Below, one piece after another: positions 62,172 to 64,000 of a stretch of 64,000 bases of DNA. Positions within the stretch are counted from its first letter, which is position 1; each line of letters opens with the position of its first letter. Made by a program: the position numbers and the translations under genes. Origin of the DNA: Flavobacterium cupriresistens (GTDB lineage Bacteria; Bacteroidota; Bacteroidia; Flavobacteriales; Flavobacteriaceae); contig NZ_CP087134.1 in NCBI RefSeq assembly GCF_020911925.1, forward strand, positions 1,798,001 to 1,862,000, read 5' to 3'. The notes under the pieces were generated by a model. It did not search any database, had not been told where the DNA came from, and worked only from the letters and a program-made list of their open reading frames with translations.

Positions 62172-63161
62172 ATGGAATTTAGAATCAGAGTATTATTTGT
62201 TTTTTTGATTAGCTCTCTTTATTCTTATTCACAAGAAGGAATTCCTGTGTATTCAGATTACTTGTCTGATAATTATTATTTAATCCACCCTTCGATGGCT
62301 GGCGCGGCAAATTGTGCTAAAATCAGACTTACCGCCAGAAAGCAATGGTTTGGCCAGGAAGATGCCCCATCCTTGCAAACATTAAGTTTTAATGGCAGGA
62401 TAGGAGAGCGATCCGGAGCCGGGATTATTGTTTTTAACGATAAAAACGGATACCATTCTCAAAAAGGTTTTAAGCTTACGTATGCACATCATATCATGTT
62501 CTCGAGAGACGAAATCGATTTGAATCAGCTTTCTTTTGGAATTAGCGGGGGATTGATTCAGAATCAGTTGGATGAAACACAATTCGGAACAACTTTTGAC
62601 CCGCTTATTTTCGGTTCTGTGCAAAAAGATTCTTATTTTAATGTTGATGTAGGGGCTTCTTATAACTATCTGAATTTTTATGCTCATGCTACTGTTCAGG
62701 GATTATTGGAGACCAGAAGACAATTGTACAGTGATCTTGAAAGTGATAACCTGAGAAAGTTGCTGCTTAGTGTAGGGTATGTTTTTGGAAAGAAAGAGAG
62801 TGTAACTTGGGAACCTTCTGTTTTATTTCAATACTTTGATAAGACCAAGGAAAAATCAATTGATTTAAATTTAAAAGCTTACAAAAACATGGATTTTGGA
62901 AGTTTGTGGGCAGCATTGTCTTATAGAAGAAGTTTTGATGGAGCTGAATATAGCCCGGGAAGTGGAGTCGCTTCTCAGAAATTACAATATATTACACCTA
63001 TAATAGGTATAAATTATAAAAATTTCATGTTTGCCTATACTTATTCTCAAGTTACCGGAAATGTGAAATTTGATACTGGTGGTTATCACCAGATTACTTT
63101 GGGAATCAATTTGTTTTGTAAAAAGGAACGTTACGATTGTAATTGTCCTGCTATTAATTAA
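62172..63161 (+). CDS. PorP/SprF family type IX secretion outer-membrane protein
   Basis: Outer-membrane protein of 329 residues. A signal peptide (about 1-21, ending YSYSQ) precedes the PorP/SprF pattern PVYSDYLSDNYYLIHPSMAG, ARKQWFGQEDAP and a barrel-like C-terminal half. Family knowledge: PorP-like proteins anchor type IX secreted adhesins at the surface, SprF doing so for SprB. Unlike most sprF genes this one is not next to a giant adhesin gene. It precedes the gamma-carbonic anhydrase gene by 11 nt. Confidence 0.9.
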   Translation: MEFRIRVLFVFLISSLYSYSQEGIPVYSDYLSDNYYLIHPSMAGAANCAKIRLTARKQWFGQEDAPSLQTLSFNGRIGERSGAGIIVFNDKNGYHSQKGFKLTYAHHIMFSRDEIDLNQLSFGISGGLIQNQLDETQFGTTFDPLIFGSVQKDSYFNVDVGASYNYLNFYAHATVQGLLETRRQLYSDLESDNLRKLLLSVGYVFGKKESVTWEPSVLFQYFDKTKEKSIDLNLKAYKNMDFGSLWAALSYRRSFDGAEYSPGSGVASQKLQYITPIIGINYKNFMFAYTYSQVTGNVKFDTGGYHQITLGINLFCKKERYDCNCPAIN

Positions 63162-63172
63162 AAATCTTTTTT

Positions 63173-63691
63173 ATGTTAATTAAATCTGTAAACGGAAAAT
63201 CACCTGCAATTCCTGAGGATTGTTATGTGGCCGAAAATGCAACTATTGTTGGAGATGTTACTTTTGGAGATTCCTGTAGCGTTTGGTTCAATGCTGTTAT
63301 TCGCGGTGATGTTCATTATATTAAAATCGGAAATAAAGTTAATATTCAGGACGGAGCCGTTATTCATTGCACCTATCAAAAGCATCCGACTATTATAGGT
63401 AATAATGTTTCAATAGGTCATAATGCAATTGTTCACGGCTGCACGGTTCATGACAATGTTTTAATCGGAATGGGCGCTATCGTAATGGACAACTGTGTGA
63501 TCGAAAGCAACTCTATAGTAGCAGCCGGTGCTGTTTTAACGCAAAATACGGTTGTGACTTCAGGAAGCATTTACGCAGGCGTTCCGGCGAGAAAGGTAAA
63601 AGACATTGATCAATCTGACTTTGCCGGCGAAATCGAACGTATTTCGAACAATTATGTTATGTATTCCGGTTGGTTTAAAGACGAAGAATAA
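63173..63691 (+). CDS. Gamma-carbonic anhydrase family protein
   Basis: Left-handed beta-helix protein of 172 residues made of hexapeptide repeats (about 15-135). The metal-site histidines are visible in VIHCTYQ and IGHNAIVHGC, and GDVHYIKIGNKVNIQDG is the typical first half. Members are trimers with carbonic anhydrase or related activity; many bacterial ones are of the YrdA/PaaY type, whose activity is not always shown. Follows the PorP/SprF gene by 11 nt and converges with murI. Confidence 0.93.
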   Translation: MLIKSVNGKSPAIPEDCYVAENATIVGDVTFGDSCSVWFNAVIRGDVHYIKIGNKVNIQDGAVIHCTYQKHPTIIGNNVSIGHNAIVHGCTVHDNVLIGMGAIVMDNCVIESNSIVAAGAVLTQNTVVTSGSIYAGVPARKVKDIDQSDFAGEIERISNNYVMYSGWFKDEE

Positions 63692-63694
63692 TTT

Positions 63695-63726
63695 ACAAAA
63701 GGATTTATTCTTAAAAATCCTTTTGT
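63695..63726. terminator. Candidate bidirectional terminator between convergent genes
   Basis: ACAAAAGGATTT (63695-63706) and AAATCCTTTTGT (63715-63726) form a perfect 12-bp inverted repeat with an 8-nt loop, overlapping the murI stop codon. T-rich on both strands but without a long T-run. Confidence 0.55.
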
Positions 63727-64000
63727 ATAACCTCGTATTTGTCGTTTAAGATCGATTTTAAAACCGATGGATTTGAATTGACATAAAAGACAGGTTCGCT
63801 TTTTTCTGCAGCTGTAAAGCCTGCTTTTTCGCGTAATACATTTTGAGTCTGACGTGCCACAGCCTCTCCTGAATCTATGATCCGAATGTGTTCCGGCAGG
63901 ATTTTTTTGATCTGCGGAATTAAGTATGGATAATGACTGCATCCTAAAACCAAATAATCAATATTGGCCTCGATCATTGGTTGCAGATAAGTTTCTAATA
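63711..64000 (-). CDS. murI: Glutamate racemase, 3' part (cut by the window edge)
   Basis: C-terminal 96 codons of MurI, which makes D-glutamate for peptidoglycan. The frame runs to the window end without a start, so the gene is partial. The catalytic cysteine motif LVLGCSHYPYL and the C-terminal IIDSGEAVARQ are clear, and the upstream codons LETYLQPMIEANID also fit. The internal ATG at 63977 is not the true start. Convergent with the gamma-carbonic anhydrase gene. Confidence 0.93.
   Translation of the reverse strand, partial: LETYLQPMIEANIDYLVLGCSHYPYLIPQIKKILPEHIRIIDSGEAVARQTQNVLREKAGFTAAEKSEPVFYVNSNPSVLKSILNDKYEVIQKDF

Overview
The window is a chromosomal segment of a gliding flavobacterium, most likely a Flavobacterium species related to F. 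johnsoniae. Three things point there. The coding repertoire includes SprA, RemB, a PorP/SprF protein and Alternative Complex III. Start sites are repeatedly preceded by the Bacteroidetes promoter pattern TTTG, about 19 nt, then TANNTTTG. The DNA is AT-rich, with the palindromic intergenic repeats usual in this group. The gene order sprA-gcvH-vanZ-deoC-remB matches my recollection of the F. johnsoniae locus. No plasmid, phage or CRISPR locus is visible.

Layout. 1-1000: two tandem tRNA-Gln transcription units, then repeat-rich intergenic DNA. 1-6.7 kb: a universal stress protein, then the rimP-nusA-infB operon behind a terminator-like leader hairpin. 6.8-11 kb: a DUF4920 protein, two badly decayed pseudogenes, one intact IS1182-type insertion sequence, and a SPOR-domain protein. 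11.1-22.8 kb: the Alternative Complex III genes actABCDEF followed by oxidase subunits II and I. 22.8-23.6 kb: repeats. 23.6-25.5 kb: alpha/beta hydrolase, ECF sigma factor and a 4-TM membrane protein. 25.7-29.0 kb: ruvB, a cytochrome P450 and queG. 29.0-29.9 kb: dense repeats. 29.9-33.5 kb: CBS-domain protein, malic enzyme, ruvA. 33.5-44.6 kb: sprA, gcvH, vanZ-like, deoC, remB. 44.7-49.8 kb: second respiratory cluster (heme O synthase, two subunit III proteins, subunit IV, SCO-type factors, DUF420, a small CxxC protein). 50.2-51.6 kb: DUF4403 lipoprotein. 51.75-58.9 kb: a MacB-type efflux cluster with two permeases, two adaptors and an outer-membrane channel. 59-64 kb: tsaB, mscS, an LEA-like helical protein, an Nfu protein, a PorP/SprF protein, a gamma-carbonic anhydrase, and the 3' part of murI cut by the window edge.

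How the genes work together. The two respiratory clusters together encode a menaquinol-oxidising complex (ActA-F), an aa3-type oxidase (CoxA, CoxB, subunits III and IV) and factors for heme and copper insertion. SprA is the outer-membrane translocon of the type IX secretion system; RemB and the PorP/SprF protein belong to the same gliding and secretion machinery. RuvA and RuvB, 7 kb apart and each with its own candidate promoter, form the Holliday-junction motor.

The least explained signals are non-coding. Two unrelated genes, rimP and mscS, have a perfect 8-bp hairpin plus U-run between the promoter and the start codon. A composite repeat of about 250 bp occurs twice with the same internal order. 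Several other palindromic or tandem families fill the intergenic regions. Candidate -7 boxes also show that several longest-ORF starts lie inside promoters, so the starts given here are the shorter, downstream ones.
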